Shown here: one piece after another, positions 16,304 to 25,874 of the stretch
How positions within the stretch are numbered: the first letter of the stretch is position 1
Layout: the number at the start of each line of letters is the position of its first letter
From: Streptomyces sp. MA5143a
GTDB taxonomy: Bacteria > Actinomycetota > Actinomycetes > Streptomycetales > Streptomycetaceae
DNA: 64,000 bases
Assembly (NCBI RefSeq): GCF_900290235.1
Contig: NZ_OLMK01000038.1
Location: forward strand, 30,942 to 94,941
Reading direction: 5' to 3'
The notes under the pieces: generated by a model
The model's database searches: none
What the model saw: the letters and a program-made list of their open reading frames with translations, nothing else
Told to the model about the DNA's origin: nothing
Position numbers and translations under genes: made by a program

Positions 16304-19300
16304 TTACGCCGACGCCCCCGGCCACGGTTCGTACCGCTCCCGGGCCTCGCACGCCTCGAAGACCGCCATGGCCTCCGCGCGCAGCGCGGCGGCGCCCTCC
16401 GGGTCACCGAGCGCGGCCCGCACCGCGGACAGGTTCCGCAGCGCGCGGGCACGGGGCAGGGGCAGGGCGAGGACCTCCCAGAGGGCCGCCGAGGCGGTCA
16501 GCAGACCGTCCGCGTCCGCCGTCCGGCCCTCGGCGAACGCGCACTCGCCGAGGGTGCGCAGCGTCAGCGCCTCACCGAACCGGTCCTCGTGGACCCGGCA
16601 GACCTCCAGGATCTCCCGCAGCTCCGCCTCCACCCCCTGTGTGCGCCCCAGCCGCAGCCGGGCCTTGGCGCGGGCCCGCAGGGCGTACGCCGCCATGTGC
16701 GGGTCACCGAGGGCGCGCAGGATCTCCAGCGCCTGCTCGGCCACCCGCGCCGCCTCCTCGTACGCGCCGAGCGAGCGGTGCACCAGGCTGAGGGTGCGCA
16801 GCGCCAGCGCCTCACCGCGCCGGCTGCCGAGCCGCCGGTAGGCCCGCAGCGACTCGTCGAGCAGCGGGAACGCCCCCTCCTGGTCGCCGAGTTCGAGCCG
16901 TACGGAACCGCCGTACCGGCAGGCGACCCCGACCCCGGTGTCGTCGCCGACCCGCCGGAAGCCGTCGGCCGCGTCGGTCAACGCGCGTTCCGCCTCGCGG
17001 AGTTCGCCGACCTCACGGCAGGCGCTGCCCAGCCCGGCGAGCGCGGCGGACCGGCCCCGGACATCGCCGAGTTCGGTGCAGATCCGCTCGGCGGTGCGGA
17101 AGTACTCCTGGGCCTCCGCGATGCGGTCCTGCTCGTACCGCAGCTGCCCGAGACCGATGATCAGCAGGGCCTCGCCCGAACGGTCCTCGGCGCGGCGGGC
17201 CGCCGCGAGCGCCGCGTCGTGGCTGCGCCACCACGCGTCGAAGCGGTTCTTGATGGCGAACGAGGAGGAGCACAGGGCCGCCGCCGCCTCACAGGCGAGG
17301 GTGTGCAGACCCATCGCCGCCGCCCGCTCCACCGCGGAGGTCAGGGCGTCCGCCTCCGCGTCGAACCAGGAGAAGGGGTCCTCCAGGGCGAGCCGGGTGG
17401 TGCGGGCGCCCACGGGGGGAGGGGTCTCGGCCTGCCCGCCGTCACCGGCTCGCGGGCACCCCCGTGACGGGGCCGCGCTCGGGACGGTCCCGCGCCCCTT
17501 GAGGGCGAAGCCCTGTCGGAGGACCACCGCGCCCGAGGGCGCCGCCTTCGTCACCCGGTCCATCAGCCACAGCCCCGCGGACAGCGCCCGGCCCACCGCC
17601 GCCGTACGGTCACCGGGCGGGTCCTCCGCCTCGGCGCGTTCGGCGGCGTAGACACGGACCAGGTCGTGGAGGCGGTAGCGGGGCTGCCCGACATGGTCGG
17701 TGCCGGGGCAGTCGATCAACTGGGCGTCGAGGAGCCGCTCCAGGATCTCCTCCGCCTCGTCCTCCGGGGTGTCGGCGAGCGCGGCCACCGCCCACACGGC
17801 CACATCGGCCGAGCCCAGCGTGGCGATGCGCCGCAGCACCCGGCGCGCGCACCCGTCCAGCGCCTCGTAGCTGAGGCCGAGGCTGGCCCGTACCGCCAGG
17901 TCCCCGACCGCGAGCTCGTCGAGCCTGCGGTGCTCGTCGGCGAGGCGCTCGGCGAGCACCCGCGGCGTCCAGTGCCGCCGCGTCGCCAGCCGGGCTCCCG
18001 CGATCCGCAGCGCCAGCGGCAGCCCGCCGCACAGCTCGACGATGCGCCGGGCGGCGGCCTCCTCGCGGGGATCGCCGGGCGTGCGCTCCGGGCCGGTCAC
18101 CCGGGTCAGCAGCTCCAGGCCGCGCACGTCGTCCAGGACGCCGAGGTCGGTGCGCCGCGCCCCGATGAGGCCGCCGAGTCGGGCCCGCGAGGTGACCAGC
18201 ACCCCGCAGGTCGCGCTGCCCGGCAGCAGCGGCCGGACCTGCGCCTCGCCGCCCGCGTCGTCCAGCACCAGCAGGATCCGCCGCCCCGCGACCAGGGAGC
18301 GGAACAGATCACCGCGCTCCGCGGTGTCCTCCGGCGGATCGGCGCCGAGGGCCCGCAGCAGCCGGCCCAGCACCTCGGCGGGCGGCACGGGCTCGCTGAA
18401 ACCGTGGAGTTCGGCGTAGAGCTGCCCGTCGGGGTACGCGCCCGCCACCCGGTGCGCGGCCTGCACGGCGAGCGCCGACTTCCCGACCCCGGCGGCCCCC
18501 GACACCACCACGACGGGCATCGCCTCCCGCTCCCCGGACAACCCCGCGACGACCGAGGCCAGTTCCTCCTCCCGCCCGGTGAAGTCCCCGATGGCGGGCG
18601 GCAGGAGGGACACCGTCCGGGGCACGGCGGCGCCCCGCGAGGCGGCGGCGGTGGCGCCGGGCGCCAGCAGCTCCGGATCGGCCCGCAGGATCGCCTCGTA
18701 CAGCCCGGTCAGTTCCGGGCCGGGGTCCAGGCCCAGCTCCTCGGCGAGCACCGCCCGCCCCTCCGCGTGGACGGCGAGCGCGTCCGCCTGCCGGCCCAGC
18801 CGGTACAGCCCCAGCATCAGCTGTCCCCGCAACCGCTCCCACGTCGGATGCGCCCCCACCAGCGCGGTCAGCTCGGTGACCAGCTCCGCCTCGTGCCCCC
18901 CGGCCTCCAGCTCCGCGGCGATACGTTCTTCCAGCGCCGCCTGCCGGGCCTCCTCCAACCGCCCGGCCTCACCCCGCAGCGCGTCCCCGACCCCGCCGAG
19001 CGCCGGACCGCGCCACAGCGCCGCCGCCGCCCGCAGCAGCAGCGCCGCCCCCTCGTGGTCACCGGCGGCGGCGGCCTGGCGGCCCTCCGCCGTCAGCGCC
19101 TCGAACTCCGCCAGGTCGACCCGCCCGACCCCGAGCCGCATCAGATACCCGGGCGGCCGCGTCTCGATGGCGTCCGCCGCGTCCCCGGGCAGCGCCCGCC
19201 GCAGCGCCGACACATACGTCTGCACCAGCGCCCGCGCGGTGTCCGGGGGATCCTCGCCCCACACCGCGTCCACCAGCACGTCCGCGGGCACCACCTGCCC

Positions 19301-19414
19301 GGCCCGCAGCAGCAGCACGGCCAGCAGGGCGCGCGGCTTGGGGCCGCCCAGCCGCAGAGGTCTCCCCGCATGCCACGCCTCGACCGGGCCGAGCAGTCGG
19401 AATTCCAGCTCCAC
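16304..19414 (-). CDS. AfsR-like SARP regulator with BTAD, NB-ARC and TPR domains
   Basis: A 1036-residue regulator. Residues 1-95 are an OmpR-like DNA-binding domain (PKPRALLAVLLLRAGQVV), 100-245 the BTAD domain, about 290-560 an NB-ARC ATPase with Walker A SGAAGVGKSALAV and LLVLDDAG, and from 680 on a row of TPR repeats (for example LIIGLGQLRYEQDRIAEAQE). Such proteins activate secondary metabolism genes. The start is GTG with GGGGA upstream. A low-complexity segment at about residues 630-670 interrupts the usual region before the TPRs and resembles a translated intergenic repeat. No biosynthetic cluster lies beside it. Confidence 0.92.
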   Translation of the reverse strand: MELEFRLLGPVEAWHAGRPLRLGGPKPRALLAVLLLRAGQVVPADVLVDAVWGEDPPDTARALVQTYVSALRRALPGDAADAIETRPPGYLMRLGVGRVDLAEFEALTAEGRQAAAAGDHEGAALLLRAAAALWRGPALGGVGDALRGEAGRLEEARQAALEERIAAELEAGGHEAELVTELTALVGAHPTWERLRGQLMLGLYRLGRQADALAVHAEGRAVLAEELGLDPGPELTGLYEAILRADPELLAPGATAAASRGAAVPRTVSLLPPAIGDFTGREEELASVVAGLSGEREAMPVVVVSGAAGVGKSALAVQAAHRVAGAYPDGQLYAELHGFSEPVPPAEVLGRLLRALGADPPEDTAERGDLFRSLVAGRRILLVLDDAGGEAQVRPLLPGSATCGVLVTSRARLGGLIGARRTDLGVLDDVRGLELLTRVTGPERTPGDPREEAAARRIVELCGGLPLALRIAGARLATRRHWTPRVLAERLADEHRRLDELAVGDLAVRASLGLSYEALDGCARRVLRRIATLGSADVAVWAVAALADTPEDEAEEILERLLDAQLIDCPGTDHVGQPRYRLHDLVRVYAAERAEAEDPPGDRTAAVGRALSAGLWLMDRVTKAAPSGAVVLRQGFALKGRGTVPSAAPSRGCPRAGDGGQAETPPPVGARTTRLALEDPFSWFDAEADALTSAVERAAAMGLHTLACEAAAALCSSSFAIKNRFDAWWRSHDAALAAARRAEDRSGEALLIIGLGQLRYEQDRIAEAQEYFRTAERICTELGDVRGRSAALAGLGSACREVGELREAERALTDAADGFRRVGDDTGVGVACRYGGSVRLELGDQEGAFPLLDESLRAYRRLGSRRGEALALRTLSLVHRSLGAYEEAARVAEQALEILRALGDPHMAAYALRARAKARLRLGRTQGVEAELREILEVCRVHEDRFGEALTLRTLGECAFAEGRTADADGLLTASAALWEVLALPLPRARALRNLSAVRAALGDPEGAAALRAEAMAVFEACEARERYEPWPGASA

Positions 19415-19626
19415 GGGTCCCCATCTTCCGTGCCGTCGGACCGCCGGGACAGCGGCTGCTCACGCAGTGTTCGACGCTCATGCACGCCGAGTGGTTTCCC
19501 AGGACGCATGATGCGCCAGAGAGTTGTCGTAAAACGGGGTAACCACAGGGAATCTTAGGTGGACGACACGGAGATTCGACATGCCCTCGTGGGCGAGCTG
19601 TGCGAGTGATGTGGCGGAGGCGAGGA

Positions 19627-20214
19627 TTACGGGCGTACGGGATACGCCGCCTGGAAGGCGAGCCTCCGCTCCGCGTCGGCGCCCAGGGCCGAGAGCAGGT
19701 CGTCCAGGGCCAGGAACTCCTCCCACACGGGGCGCCCGCTCACCCCGGCCAGCCGGCCGACCACCAGGTCCTCCAGCCCTGACACCCGTTTGTTCTTCCA
19801 CACCTTGTCGGCCAGGGCGACCAGCAGGTCCTCGAAGCCGATGGCCGGGTCCGCCGCCCACGCGGCATGGGTCCCCGCGAACCGGGCCAGTTCCGGCTCC
19901 ACGCCGCGGTCCAGCAGCAGCCGGCGTCCGGCCTCCTCGTGCGCGGAGCCGGGGCCGGACAACTCCTCGACGTGCGCCGTCTTCCCGATGTCGTGCGTGG
20001 CCGCCCCGAACAGCACGGCCGCCCGGTCGAACGGCAGCCCCGGGTGCCGCCGCTCCACCCAGTCGGCCAGCTCGACCGCCACGTCGTGCACGAGCCGGAG
20101 GTGCGCGGCGAGCCGGGGCGGCGCCCCGAGGTCGCGCAGCAGGGCGGCGGCCCGCTCGGGCAGGGGGCGCAGAGGAGGCTCGGCGGCGGCGGTCAGCGGA
20201 TCGGCGACGGTCAC
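19627..20214 (-). CDS. HD domain phosphohydrolase-like protein
   Basis: Cytoplasmic protein of 195 residues with the HD signature: LVHDVAVELADW, then ATHDIGKTAHVEEL, and a later aspartate in ALADKVWKNK. HD proteins are metal-dependent phosphohydrolases, often acting on nucleotides. It starts with GTG. It shares strand with the monooxygenase-like gene upstream (15 bp gap), so they may form a pair. Substrate unknown. Confidence 0.85.
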   Translation of the reverse strand: MTVADPLTAAAEPPLRPLPERAAALLRDLGAPPRLAAHLRLVHDVAVELADWVERRHPGLPFDRAAVLFGAATHDIGKTAHVEELSGPGSAHEEAGRRLLLDRGVEPELARFAGTHAAWAADPAIGFEDLLVALADKVWKNKRVSGLEDLVVGRLAGVSGRPVWEEFLALDDLLSALGADAERRLAFQAAYPVRP

Positions 20215-20229
20215 GCGGGCCAGTGTGCG

Positions 20230-20802
20230 TCATCGCGTGGACGACGGTGACGGATACAGCCATCTCCGCAGCAGTCTGCTGAGGAACGGCATGACCGCGA
20301 ATGTCAGCGTCGGCAGCAGCACCAGGGGGAAGAGCGCCGCGCGCAGCGGCAGCGGCCAGCCGGCGGTGTGCGGGGCCACCAGCCACTGGATGAGCAGCGT
20401 GAAGGGATACGCGCCCAGGAACGTCGTCAGCGCCATCTTCCAGCGCGGCGGCGCCGGCCCGTTCGTGCCCGGCAGATCGAACCAGGTCTCCATGCCGGTG
20501 GTGGACTGCCGTTCACTGCTCACCTCCGTGGCGACGCCGTCGATGCGCGCGTGCCAGCGCGCCCGCTCGTCGGAGGTCAGCCAGGCGCCCAGCCGCTCCG
20601 TGTCGGAGAAGCGCAGCACCGCGTGGAACCGGTGCCCCTCCTCGGGCCGCAGCCAGGCGACGCCCTCGTTGCCGGGGAACCGGGAGGCGCTGCGCGTGAC
20701 GCCCTTGGTCCACTCCTCGAAGACGTCCTCCTTGCCCGGCCGCACCTGCCAGGTGAACACGGTGGTGACGGGCTCGTCGCACCGGACTCGCGAGGTCTGC
20801 AT
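20230..20802 (-). CDS. Antibiotic biosynthesis monooxygenase-like membrane protein
   Basis: Protein of 190 residues. The first 95 residues look like an ABM-type ferredoxin-fold domain (VTTVFTWQVRPGKEDVFEEW, HRFHAVLRFSDTERLGAWL). The rest carries two hydrophobic helices (about 125-145 and 150-175) and an arginine-rich tail, so the domain is membrane-tethered. ATG at 20802 gives the compact domain; longer upstream in-frame sequence is not family-like. Enzymatic activity is unproven for many such proteins. Confidence 0.82.
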   Translation of the reverse strand: MQTSRVRCDEPVTTVFTWQVRPGKEDVFEEWTKGVTRSASRFPGNEGVAWLRPEEGHRFHAVLRFSDTERLGAWLTSDERARWHARIDGVATEVSSERQSTTGMETWFDLPGTNGPAPPRWKMALTTFLGAYPFTLLIQWLVAPHTAGWPLPLRAALFPLVLLPTLTFAVMPFLSRLLRRWLYPSPSSTR

Positions 20803-21092
20803 GAGGACGTGGTGCCACGCCCGGCGCCGATCATGCCCCGTCGACGGCTCCCGCGGGCGTGGAGCACAGACTCCCGCCGAGTCTAGACACAGCGGGTCAC
20901 CGTCAGGACGCGAAGAGTGAAAGTCGATGCGGCGGGGGTAGCACCGTGAAGGCAATGGGCGAAGGGCTCGGGGGACGAGACCCGGCGCGGTGCGTCGAGT
21001 GAGGCGGAGGACACGGTGGAGGAATTGCGGCGGGGACCCGCGAGAACCGCGGGAGCACGGCCCGCGCACCGGCACCCGGCGGCGGCCCCGCG

Positions 21093-21323
21093 GTGAACGG
21101 CAACGGCAGGAAGCCGCCGATCGGCACCTACGCGGTGGACACCCGCACCGGGCAGGTCGGCCGCGTCATGGGCCACGAGGGGCCCTACGTCCAGCTGCGG
21201 CCCGTGGGCGGCGGACGGGAGTGGGACTGCCCACCCCGGTCCGTACGGGCCGCGACGACGACGGAGCGGCTGCGCGCCGTGACCGCCCACGAGAACGCCC
21301 GCAGCCGGGGGGAGGTCCCTTGA
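21093..21323 (+). CDS. Small conserved hypothetical protein
   Basis: A 76-residue protein starting GTG (VNGNGRKPPIGTYAVDTRTGQVG). It has a predicted beta-rich core GRVMGHEGPYVQLRPVGGGREWDCPP and a charged helical tail, and no membrane segment or known motif. It resembles short Streptomyces proteins of unknown function. It lies 53 bp before recO on the same strand. Confidence 0.65.
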   Translation: MNGNGRKPPIGTYAVDTRTGQVGRVMGHEGPYVQLRPVGGGREWDCPPRSVRAATTTERLRAVTAHENARSRGEVP

Positions 21324-21376
21324 AGTACGGCCCCTGAGCGGTCCGTCACGGCGCCGTCGTAGGCGAGAATGGGCCC

Positions 21377-22126
21377 ATGAGTCTGTTCCGCGACGACGGC
21401 ATCGTGCTGCGCACCCAGAAGCTGGGCGAGGCGGACCGGATCATCACGCTGCTCACCCGCGGTCACGGACGCGTACGGGCCGTGGCCCGGGGGGTGCGGC
21501 GCACCAAGTCGAAGTTCGGGGCGCGGCTGGAGCCGTTCTCCCATGTGGACGTGCAGTTCTTCGCGCGGGGCAGCGAGTTGATCGGCCGCGGGCTGCCCCT
21601 GTGCACCCAGAGCGAGACGATCGCCCCCTACGGCGGCGGCATCGTCACCGACTACGCCCGCTACACCGCCGGGACGGCCATGCTGGAGACGGCCGAGCGG
21701 TTCACCGACCACGAGGGCGAGCCCGCCGTGCAGCAGTACCTGCTGCTCGTCGGCGGCCTGCGCACCCTCGCCCGCGGCGAACACGCCCCGCATCTCGTCC
21801 TCGACGCCTTCCTGCTGCGCTCCCTCGCCGTCAACGGCTACGCCCCCACCTTCAGCGACTGCGCCAAGTGCGGTCTGCCCGGACCCAATCGGTTCTTCTC
21901 GGTGGGGGCGGGGGGCTCCGTCTGCGTGGACTGCCGGGTGCCCGGCAGCGTCGTACCCTCTGCGCAGGCCCTGGAACTCCTCGGCGCGCTGCTGACGGGG
22001 GACTGGGCGACCGCGGACGCCGCCGAGCCGCGGTACGTCAGGGAGGGGAGCGGACTGGTGTCCGCCTATCTGCACTGGCATCTGGAGCGCGGCCTGCGCT
22101 CCCTTCGGTACGTGGAAAAGTCCTGA
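21377..22126 (+). CDS. recO: DNA repair protein RecO
   Basis: Recombination mediator of 249 residues that helps load RecA on gaps. It begins SLFRDDGIVLRTQKLGEADRIITLLT, an OB fold, and has a four-cysteine zinc-binding pattern CAKCG ... CVDC at about residues 163-192. It is followed closely by uppS, the usual actinobacterial order. Confidence 0.96.
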   Translation: MSLFRDDGIVLRTQKLGEADRIITLLTRGHGRVRAVARGVRRTKSKFGARLEPFSHVDVQFFARGSELIGRGLPLCTQSETIAPYGGGIVTDYARYTAGTAMLETAERFTDHEGEPAVQQYLLLVGGLRTLARGEHAPHLVLDAFLLRSLAVNGYAPTFSDCAKCGLPGPNRFFSVGAGGSVCVDCRVPGSVVPSAQALELLGALLTGDWATADAAEPRYVREGSGLVSAYLHWHLERGLRSLRYVEKS

Positions 22127-22169
22127 GCGGCCACAGCGCCGCAAGCACCACAGAGGAGACGAGAAGCAC

Positions 22170-23006
22170 ATGGTGGTACGCGGGTTCCTGGGGCGTCAGC
22201 GCCGCGAGTACAAGACGCCCGAGCCGCACCCGTCCGGTGCCCGCGCGCCCAAGCTCCCCGGCGAACTCGTCCCCCGGCACGTGGCGATCGTCATGGATGG
22301 CAACGGCCGCTGGGCCAAGGAGCGGGGCCTGCCGCGCACCGAGGGCCACAAGGTCGGCGCCGAGCGCGTCCTCGACGTCCTCCAGGGCTCGATCGAGATC
22401 GGCGTGCGCAACATCTCCCTGTACGCCTTCTCCACCGAGAACTGGAAGCGCTCGCCCGACGAGGTCCGCTTCCTGATGAACTTCAACCGCGACTTCATCC
22501 GCAAGACCCGCGACCAGCTCGACGAACTCGGCATCCGGGTCCGCTGGGTGGGCCGGATGCCCAAGCTGTGGAAGTCCGTCGCCAAGGAACTCCAGGTCGC
22601 CCAGGAGCAGACCAAGGACAACGACCTGCTGACCCTGTACTTCTGCATGAACTACGGCGGCCGCGCCGAGATCGCCGACGCCGCGCAGGCCCTCGCCGAG
22701 GACATCCGCGCCGGGCGCCTCGACCCCTCCAAGGTCACCGAGAAGACCTTCGCGAAGTACCTGTACTACCCCGACATGCCGGACGTCGACCTGTTCCTGC
22801 GGCCCAGCGGCGAGCAGCGCACCTCCAACTACCTGCTCTGGCAGAGCGCGTACGCGGAGATGGTCTTCCAGGACGTCCTCTGGCCGGACTTCGACCGCCG
22901 TGACCTGTGGCGCGCCTGCGTGGAGTTCGCCTCCCGCGACCGCCGCTTCGGCGGTGCCATCCCGAACGAGGAACTGCTGGCCATGGAAGGGCGACAGGAG
23001 GACTGA
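22170..23006 (+). CDS. uppS: Isoprenyl transferase (undecaprenyl diphosphate synthase)
   Basis: cis-Prenyltransferase of 278 residues that makes the polyprenyl diphosphate carrier for cell-wall synthesis. The signature VAIVMDGNGRWAKERGLPR with the catalytic aspartate, the STENWKRS loop and the C-terminal RPSGEQRTSNYLLWQ are all present. An N-terminal extension of about 35 residues is common in actinobacteria. GGAGA lies before the ATG. Confidence 0.96.
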   Translation: MVVRGFLGRQRREYKTPEPHPSGARAPKLPGELVPRHVAIVMDGNGRWAKERGLPRTEGHKVGAERVLDVLQGSIEIGVRNISLYAFSTENWKRSPDEVRFLMNFNRDFIRKTRDQLDELGIRVRWVGRMPKLWKSVAKELQVAQEQTKDNDLLTLYFCMNYGGRAEIADAAQALAEDIRAGRLDPSKVTEKTFAKYLYYPDMPDVDLFLRPSGEQRTSNYLLWQSAYAEMVFQDVLWPDFDRRDLWRACVEFASRDRRFGGAIPNEELLAMEGRQED

Positions 23007-23009
23007 CCC

Positions 23010-23528
23010 GTGGCCGAGGCCGGTGGGGAGCACGTCGAGCTGGTGTACCGCGCGACGGTCGGGGACTTCCGTGAGGCGCTGCGCGTCGCCACGCGCGCCT
23101 CGGCCGCCGGCCGCTGGGGGCGGGGCCTGCTGTTCTTCGCCGCGGGCGCGGGCGCCCTGGTCACGGCGGTCTCCCTGGCGCTCGGCGGCACCCCGGGCGC
23201 CCAGGGCCTCGTGGGCCTGGGCGCCGCCCTCGTGGGCCTGGTCGTGCTGCCCCGGGCCCAGGCCCGCCGTCTGCACCGCCGGGCGGAGGCCAGGGGCGTG
23301 CACCGCACGGTGCTGGACCTCTGGGGCGTGACGACCACCACGGACCGGGGCGCGCCCCGGATGTCCCGCTGGAGCGAGATCACCCGTTACGCGGAGACCC
23401 GCGGCACGTTCGTCCTCCTGGACGCGCACGAGTACGCCCCGGCGCCCATCCTGCTCCCGAAGCGGGTCACGAGCGATGTGGCGGCTCTCCGGGCACTTCT
23501 GAACCAGAGGCTCGGCTTGCCCACCTAG
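23010..23528 (+). CDS. YcxB-like membrane protein
   Basis: Protein of 172 residues starting GTG 3 bp after uppS, so part of the same operon. An N-terminal region VELVYRATVGDFREAL is followed by two hydrophobic helices (about 45-65 and 70-90). The soluble C-terminal domain with LDLWGVTTTTDRGAPRMSRW and RGTFVLLDA has the pattern of YcxB-like domains. Function unknown. Confidence 0.75.
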   Translation: MAEAGGEHVELVYRATVGDFREALRVATRASAAGRWGRGLLFFAAGAGALVTAVSLALGGTPGAQGLVGLGAALVGLVVLPRAQARRLHRRAEARGVHRTVLDLWGVTTTTDRGAPRMSRWSEITRYAETRGTFVLLDAHEYAPAPILLPKRVTSDVAALRALLNQRLGLPT

Positions 23529-23636
23529 GGGCGCGGGGCTGTGACACATGCGGCTCCGCCGCGTGGGCGCGCCCAGCCCCCACGAACCCGCGGTCGCGAA
23601 CGGCGCTCACCGGGCACCCACGGATGCGAACGGCGC

Positions 23637-24059
23637 TTATTCCGCACCCGCGGACGCGCTCGCGCACTCCGCGCACGTGCCGAAGATCTCCACCGTGTGG
23701 GCCACGTTCACGAACCCGTGCTCCGCCGCGATCGCGTCGGCCCACTTCTCCACCGCGGGCCCCTCGACCTCGACGGCCTTGCCGCACATGCGGCAGACCA
23801 GGTGGTGATGGTGCTCCCCGGTGGAGCACCGCCGGTACACGGACTCCCCGTCGGACGTCCGCAGGACGTCGACCTCGCCCGCGTCCGCGAGGGACTGCAA
23901 CGTGCGGTACACGGTGGTGAGCCCCACCGAGTCGCCACGGTGCTTCAGCATGTCGTGGAGTTCCTGCGCGCTGCGGAACTCGTCGACCTCGTCGAGTGCC
24001 GCGGCCACGGCGGCCCGCTGCCGGGTGGAACGACCTCGTACAGGTCCAGCGGTCGTCAC
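23637..24059 (-). CDS. zur: Zinc uptake regulator Zur
   Basis: Fur-family repressor of 140 residues: N-terminal winged helix with VGLTTVYRTLQSLADAGEV, then the metal site EHHHHLVCRMCGKAVEV and a second CAEC pair near the end. Fur members beside zinc importers are Zur. GTG at 24059 is supported by AGGAGG upstream. It lies directly downstream of the zinc permease gene on the same strand. Targets visible here are the two boxes in front of znuA. Confidence 0.92.
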   Translation of the reverse strand: MTTAGPVRGRSTRQRAAVAAALDEVDEFRSAQELHDMLKHRGDSVGLTTVYRTLQSLADAGEVDVLRTSDGESVYRRCSTGEHHHHLVCRMCGKAVEVEGPAVEKWADAIAAEHGFVNVAHTVEIFGTCAECASASAGAE

Positions 24060-24129
24060 CGTTGCCTCCTCACGTCGCGGTCTTGCCGGGCCATTGTGCC
24101 AGCCCGGCGGCACCCCGGTCAGACGCCGG

Positions 24130-25074
24130 TCACCCGGCGGACCCCTCGGCGGAGCCCCGGCCGGCCGGAATCGTGTCCCTGGCGGCCCCCGCCCCGGCGG
24201 CCTCGGCGGCCCCCGGGATCACACACTCCGCGGGGTCGGCCGCCGCCGTCACCGCCGCCTTCGCGCGTCGCCGGGCCAGCGGCGTCGCCAGGGCTGTGAG
24301 CAGCATGAACGCGGCGATGGCGAGCAGCACGATCGTCGCGCCGGGCGGCACGTCCTGGTAGTACGAGGTGACGGTGCCGCCGATCGTCACGGTCACCCCG
24401 ATCGCCACGGCGAGCGCGAACGTCGCCGCGAAGCTGCGGGTGAGCTGCTGCGCCGCCGCGACCGGCACCACCATCAGCGCGGAGACCAGCAGCAGGCCGA
24501 CGACGCGCATGGCCACCGTCACGGTCACCGCCGCCGTGACCGCCGTGAGCAGGTTCAGCGCCCGCACCGGCAGACCGGTGACCCGCGCGAACTCCTCGTC
24601 CTGGCTCACCGCGAACAGCTGCCGGCGCAGCGCCAGCGTCATCACGATCACGAAGGCGGCCAGGACACAGATCGCGGTGATGTCCTCCTGCGACACGGTC
24701 GACAGCGAGCCGAACAGGAACGACATCAGGTTGGCGTTGGTGCCGCCGGGCGCGAGGTTGATGAGCATCACACCGCCGGCCATGCCGCCGTAGAAGAGCA
24801 TGGCGAGGGCGATGTCGCCGCGGGTCCTGCCGTACCAGCGGATCAGCTCCATCAGCACCGCGCCCAGCACGGACACCAGGGTCGCCATCCACACCGGCGA
24901 CCAGGACAGCAGGAAGCCGAGGCCGACGCCGGTCATCGCGACATGGCCGATGCCGTCGCCCATGAGGGCCTGGCGGCGCTGGACGAGATAGACGCCGATC
25001 GCGGGGGCGGTGACGCCCACGAGGACGGCGGCGAGCAGGGCCCGCTGCATGAAGGCGTAGTTCAGGAGTTCCAT
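24130..25074 (-). CDS. znuB: Zinc ABC transporter permease
   Basis: Integral membrane subunit of 314 residues of the ABC-3 metal permease family, with eight or so hydrophobic segments and typical MELLNYAFMQRALLAAVLVG start and GLPVRALNLLTAV region. It follows the ATPase gene by 13 bp. The C-terminal tail after residue 270 is a hydrophilic alanine-rich extension. Confidence 0.93.
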   Translation of the reverse strand: MELLNYAFMQRALLAAVLVGVTAPAIGVYLVQRRQALMGDGIGHVAMTGVGLGFLLSWSPVWMATLVSVLGAVLMELIRWYGRTRGDIALAMLFYGGMAGGVMLINLAPGGTNANLMSFLFGSLSTVSQEDITAICVLAAFVIVMTLALRRQLFAVSQDEEFARVTGLPVRALNLLTAVTAAVTVTVAMRVVGLLLVSALMVVPVAAAQQLTRSFAATFALAVAIGVTVTIGGTVTSYYQDVPPGATIVLLAIAAFMLLTALATPLARRRAKAAVTAAADPAECVIPGAAEAAGAGAARDTIPAGRGSAEGSAG

Positions 25075-25087
25075 GAGGGGTGCCTTC

Positions 25088-25855
25088 TCAGCTCAGCAGA
25101 CCCGTGCGGACCGGTTCGGTGCCGGGCGCCGCGTGCGGGTGGACGTGGTCGTGGCCGGGCAGCGCGTGCTGGCCGACCGCCTTCGGGGGCGGGCCGTCGT
25201 GCAGGACGCAGCCGTCGCGCAGGACGACCGCGCGGTCGATCAGCGGCTCCAGCGGGCCGAGCTCGTGCAGGACGAGCAGCACGGTGGTGCCGCGGGCGAC
25301 CTCGCCCCGCAGGGTGCGTGCCAGGACCTCCTGGCTGGCGAGGTCGACGCCCGCCATCGGCTCGTCCATGATCAGCAGTTCGGGTTCGGAGGCGAGGGCG
25401 CGGGCGATGAGGACGCGCTGGTGCTGGCCGCCGGAGAGGGCGTTCACCGAGTCCCTGGCCCGGTCGGCGAGGCCGACGAGGTCGATGGCCCGGCGGATCG
25501 CCTCGTGGTCGGACCTGCGGAGGATGCCGAGGCGGGCGCGGGAGAGCCGGCCGGAGGCGACGACCTCCGTCACCGTCGCGGGCACCCCGCCCGCGGCGGT
25601 GGTGCGCTGCGGTACGTAGCCGAGCCGCCGCCAGTCACGGAAGCGGCGCCTCGGGGTGCCGAACAGTTCGATCTCGCCGTCGGTGACCGGCACCTGGCCG
25701 ATCACGGTGCGCACGGCGGTGGACTTGCCGGAACCGTTGGCGCCGAGCAGGGCGACGACCTCACCGCGGTTCACGGTGAGGTCGATGCCGCGCAGGACCG
25801 TGCGCGAGCCCAGTTCGGCGCGTACCCCGCGCAGCGAGATGACGGGCTCGGTCAT
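25088..25855 (-). CDS. znuC: Zinc ABC transporter ATPase
   Basis: ATPase of 255 residues with Walker A LLGANGSGKSTAV, signature ALSGGQHQRVLIARAL, Walker B LLIMDEPMAGVD and the switch His in LVLHELGPL. A histidine-containing tail (GQHALPGHDHVHPHA) could bind metal. The gene begins 19 bp after znuA. Confidence 0.93.
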   Translation of the reverse strand: MTEPVISLRGVRAELGSRTVLRGIDLTVNRGEVVALLGANGSGKSTAVRTVIGQVPVTDGEIELFGTPRRRFRDWRRLGYVPQRTTAAGGVPATVTEVVASGRLSRARLGILRRSDHEAIRRAIDLVGLADRARDSVNALSGGQHQRVLIARALASEPELLIMDEPMAGVDLASQEVLARTLRGEVARGTTVLLVLHELGPLEPLIDRAVVLRDGCVLHDGPPPKAVGQHALPGHDHVHPHAAPGTEPVRTGLLS

Positions 25856-25874
25856 GCCTGCATCCTCCGGATGG

